From assembly GCF_003473485.1 (NCBI RefSeq), contig NC_053048.1, positions 25,971,255-26,035,254 of the forward strand: DNA of 64,000 nt, given 5' to 3'. Made by a program: the position numbers and the translations under genes. This DNA comes from Medicago truncatula (lineage: Eukaryota; Streptophyta; Magnoliopsida; Fabales; Fabaceae). The notes beneath the pieces are model-generated. The model did no database searches. It worked only from the letters and a program-made list of their open reading frames with translations, and was not told where the DNA came from. This document shows, piece after piece, positions 60,106 to 64,000 of the stretch; position 1 is the stretch's first letter; each line of letters opens with the position of its first letter.

Positions 60106-60491
60106 AATTTTCATTAGGTTGGTTTGGTTTTGAACATCCCTACTCATAATCCTAGTATGATTTGGATGATATCATAAGGTAAGTTGTCGGTGATGGTTAT
60201 GCTTTAGAACCGAGTGTATGAGTTTAAAAGATGAAAAATGAATGTTTTTATATTTTGCTGGTATATCACAATTTTTCTGGATTTGGATGAAGATATGGTT
60301 TGGAGTGATCAAGATTTGGATGAAAAAATTGATAATTTATAAAATTTATTTAATTACTTTTATAAAATAGCCGCCAATTGAGATATTTTTTATTTTGTTA
60401 TTTGTCTAATGGCCAACACACACTCAAATAAACACACAAGAGGGGAAATGTGGTCACCTGATTACGAATTTTGGGTTCCACATAAAATATC

Positions 60492-61037
60492 GGCTTAATT
60501 ACACTTTTGGTCCTCGTGTTTTGGCCTACTCACGAAACTGGTCCTGCCCTTTTAAAACAGAACAAAACGGTCCTTCAATTATCATTTTTGTTGCATTTTT
60601 CATCCTACCCCCCATTTTATTCTCCAAAAACCCAGAGAAATGACAGTTTTAGACCTACCCCCTATGCTCAACCATGAAATAAACAAGGAATAAAGCATGT
60701 GGGTACAAAGAATCCACTTTATTCAACACACTAACCAAAAAAACCATAATTTCTAAGATATGTTTCAAATTAGGGTTTTTTTGGTTAGTGTGATGAATAG
60801 AATAGATTCATTGTGCCCACATGTTTTATTCCTTGTTGATTTCATGGTTGAGCATAGGGGTAGGTCTAAAACCGCCTAAAACTGTCATTTCTCTGCGTTT
60901 CTGGAGTTTGAAAATAGGAGGTAGGACGAAAAATGCAACAAAAATGATAATTGAAGGACCGTTTTGTTCTGTTTTAAAAGGGCAGGACCAGTTTCGTGAG
61001 TAGGCCAAAACACGAGTACCAAAAGTGTAATTAAGCC
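60492..61037. mobile_element. Foldback MULE-type element, arms about 250 bp
   Basis: Inverted ends GGCTTAATTACACTTTTGGT extend inward nearly the full length, leaving about 50 bp of loop. TAAAATATC flanks both ends exactly (60483..60491, 61038..61046), a 9-bp duplication. No coding capacity. Confidence 0.88.
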
Positions 61038-61046
61038 TAAAATATC

Positions 61047-62270
61047 CTCACAATTAACTAATAGTTAAACAAAGCTATAATAACTAAAAAATACAATTAA
61101 CACGTCACATCATCAGTTTTACATAGTCAGATGTCCCGAGGGACTAAAACTAAGAAATCTTATGTTACAAGGGTGGAATCTTAATTTTTTTACAAGGACT
61201 AAAACTAGAACTCGCCCATATGGCAGGAATGAAAAACACCTTCAACCTGTATAACATTTAAATAAAAAAATTCATGTGAATTTTTTTATTGAAAATATTA
61301 GACTTTTTTCAATAGATCATGTGAAATGCTAACTTAAAACAACACCTTACCCTGATGAGAGTGTGAGAGTGAAAAAGAATGAAAGTTTGATGTCTAATTG
61401 GAAGGAGGAGGATTGTGTGGAATTGTGAAGTTATTTCCTCTATTTATTTTTTGATTTTTTTAAATTTTATTTTTGGTTAAAATCGGTCAAAATATGCATA
61501 GGAACTATTTAAAGCAAATTGGAGAAGTTAAGGGATCCAAATCGCTCATTTTAAATTTGGGAACCAAAATTGCACATTTGTGAAACTTAAGGGGTAAAAA
61601 ATCAAATAAACATTTGATCTAACACAAAACCCTACCCTAGTGAAATCTTTATAAACACGTACATGAGTTCACTTTCACAATATCCAGACGGCGCTCTCCC
61701 AAATGACAATCTTCAATTTTTCTATCACCTTCATCACAATCTTGTATTTGTATTGATCAATAAGTCAGATCTTTCTGGATCATCTTTCTTCTTCATGGTA
61801 ATCTTGTATTTCAATGTTCACGCTTGTTTAGTTGTTTGATTGAATTGAATAATGTGATATTTTCGAGAGGGTAGATCTATTGAATTTTACTCTACTCAAG
61901 TAAATACCATTTACATGTAAAATTTTAGGTGACAGATCTTTGTTATTTATTTTAATTGTCGTAGTCTGGATCACTTCTCCTTTTTAATTTTGTGTTGTTT
62001 TGTGTCCATCAGATTCAAGCAAGATAGAAGCTTAAAAATTACTCATGGGTCGTGATTCGATACCTAATCAAACAGGGACAATTAATTTTGTTTTATATTT
62101 GTTCATCTTCTTTGTTGTGCTTTGCTATATCAATTTTGTTGGCAATGCTCAACATAAATCTTCGACGAGTGTGATTTCTTTGATTAAATACTGGTAAGAT
62201 GATACACACAAACTATCTCTAATTGTATTATAATTTATTTTGGACTTTTTGATTTTATTTTGATGAGGTC
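61047..62270. other. Non-coding stretch
   Basis: Around 61640-61800 there is a TATA-like TTTATAAAC followed by pyrimidine-rich sequence ending ATG|GTAATC, which could be a first exon on the plus strand. No coding exon follows, so nothing is claimed. Confidence 0.3.
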
Positions 62271-62689
62271 ATTCAATTTAATTTTAGGATTTCTCTTGTA
62301 GGATTTTTCGAAGCATCATATATTGCTGGATGTGTCTCATGGCAGACCGACAATTTCACTTGATCTTTGTGAAATTGAACTTTAGTTTCACCTACTGGTG
62401 CATTTCCACCACCTAGCATTTGGATTGACACTGAATTCTTCTTAATCCATTTGCTCATGCACCATGTTGAATAATGAAACTATTCCTCCACTTGAAGACA
62501 TGGCATATGAATCATTCCTCCGAGCTTTCAGTTCCAGCCTAACTATTTCATGATCGTTCGATACTTTCTCCTGATACTCGTGTTCAACTGCTGTTTTCTT
62601 CGTTAAACTCATTAAACACTTGACATAGAACAAATGTATTAAATATCAATGTGTCGTTTACCTTTAGTGTCACACCAAAATTATTGTCA

Positions 62690-63060
62690 CCTTTGAATTG
62701 AAAAGTCAACATAATTGGTATTTGGTACAAGGCTTGTGTAATAAGAGGCATTATTCACCCATAATAATTGAACTGTTATTAATGGTACTTCACCTAATTG
62801 ATAACAAGTGCTGCCACATTCACTAATTGAATGAATTTTTGAATGTTGTTGTAAACACATCTTCCCCAATTTAAAATTGTTACTATAGATGCAAAATTGT
62901 CATCTAATATAACAATATCTGAGCTCTCTTTTGCAACTTCGGTACCTTGAATTTCCATGGAAAGTTCAATATTAGCTTCTTTCAGTGCTGATGCATCATT
63001 TCTTCCTTGATGTATTTTTCTTTTCAAAGTCAAATACGAAATTAGCGTAGGACCCACTAT
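62690..63060 (-). pseudogene. P-type Ca2+-ATPase fragment (ACA type), broken
   Basis: The frame reads [15 protein letters not shown], then [20 protein letters not shown], then [17 protein letters not shown] and, in another frame, [15 protein letters not shown]. This is the hinge-to-M5/M6 region of plant autoinhibited Ca2+ pumps that move Ca2+ out of the cytosol using ATP. The invariant GDGTNDAP hinge motif is degraded to HQGRNDAS, about four residues are missing after NIQKFIQ, and a frameshift precedes the last part. No N- or C-terminal exons are visible. A neighbouring open frame at 62273..62633 is not recognised. Confidence 0.8.
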
Positions 63061-63135
63061 GTAAAATACCTATCCCGTCGTCCTTTCTTTTGTCAACCCA
63101 ACATAACTTTCTACGTTCTCTGTCCACGACATCGC

Positions 63136-64000
63136 CAGGGCCGGCCCTAGGCATAGGCCTGGGATGCGATGGCCTAGGGTCCTTGCTCGTAGGGGTCCAA
63201 ATTTTTTTTTATAAAGCAAGGGGCTGCCTATAGCAAAACTAAGAAAAATCGGGGTGCGTATAGCAATTCGTATTAGCAGGGTCAGATTAAAATCCTTATC
63301 TCGGCCCAACTTGTAAAAGTCCGTATTAGCATGGCAAGATTAAAATTCTTATGTTAGAAGGTTACTTTTTAGACCCCCCATATCTCTTTAGGCCTCCTAA
63401 AGAGATAAAAAATTCTTTTTGTGTAGTTGAAAAGACCCAACTCTTAAAAACACATTTAAATAAAAAAATCTTTTTGTGGAAGTAAAAAAATAGATGAGAA
63501 AAGAAACCTAAAGAGAAAAACCAAAAAGTTCCAAAACCAAACAATTGCAGTTTGTAAGAAAATCATTATTGATTCTCACCATTTTCTTAAATCATTCTCT
63601 CTTCAGGTGAATTGTTTTAGGTTTACGTTTTTTTTTTCTTATCCCAATTCTCTTTAATAATGATCGCTTCAATTCTCTAATTGCTTCAGGTGTTGAATTA
63701 CAATTGAATTGGTTTATGTATTTTCCAATTGAATCGATTATTTAATTCACTAATTCTCACCATTATTAAATTCTAATTGAATTGATTTTTGCTTTCAACA
63801 ATTGAAGTATGTATTGTACACACCTGAATAATATTAATGAATTGTTGCCTTTTTCCAATTGAAGTATTGTACACCGTACAAGTGAGTATTTGATCTTTTT
63901 TGATAAATTTGGTTTAAGTTCCACACCCTAACTTCACTCCTCCTCCTCCTCCTCCTTAAAATTTTTCGGGGTCTAACTTAAGACTCTCAATCTTAAGTGA
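63136..64000. mobile_element. End of a DNA transposon starting CAGGGCCGGCCCTAGG (right end outside window)
   Basis: The GC-rich palindromic CAGGGCCGGCCCTAGGC, followed by GCCTGGGATGCGATGGCC, resembles the terminus of dispersed hAT-like plant transposons. It interrupts sequence upstream (minus sense) of the Ca2+-ATPase relic. The right end was not found, so the extent is a guess. Confidence 0.4.

Noticed and set aside
62273..62633. Two overlapping minus-strand frames as an extension of the Ca2+-ATPase
   Set aside because: They do not match any Ca2+-ATPase region I recognise, so no link is claimed.

Overview
The window is plant nuclear DNA, AT-rich and intron-containing, most likely from a legume close to Medicago. 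That assignment is by gene and repeat style only; no search was possible. Host genes, left to right: the 5' part of a GPI-transamidase subunit gene (PIG-S type, minus strand, leaving the window at the left edge); a tRNA-Lys(UUU); a BAP31-like ER protein gene of two exons (26.9 kb and 17.1 kb, minus strand) separated by a 9,487-bp intron; a RIN4-type immune regulator of four exons (37.5-40.9 kb, plus strand); and an intronless CDC45 replication factor (45.7-47.5 kb, minus strand). A broken Ca2+-ATPase fragment lies near 62.7-63.1 kb.

The most unusual part is a U1 snRNA gene family at 8.6-25.1 kb, all on the minus strand. Two copies (8.6 and 15.3 kb) look intact, with a plant snRNA promoter (USE plus a TATA box at Pol II spacing). 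The other copies lie inside the large BAP31-like intron: one full-length variant with an altered 5' end, two degenerate copies that keep promoter remnants, and four 3'-end fragments. The intron grew by segmental duplication. Several later insertions (a MULE-type element, a solo LTR and two SINEs) still have an empty counterpart in a sister duplicate.

The rest is mostly transposon-derived: MULE-type MITEs with 9-bp target duplications, Stowaway MITEs, a 997-bp hAT-like element, SINEs, four LINE fragments, an ORF1-only LINE insertion, and a solo LTR nested in a LINE. A 3.36-kb mariner-like element (49.3-52.7 kb) carries a DD39D transposase with a single in-frame stop codon. Right of it are a 41-bp satellite, a perfect 61-bp inverted repeat beside a TA microsatellite, and a large foldback element. 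Stretches described as empty contain nothing I could recognise by eye.
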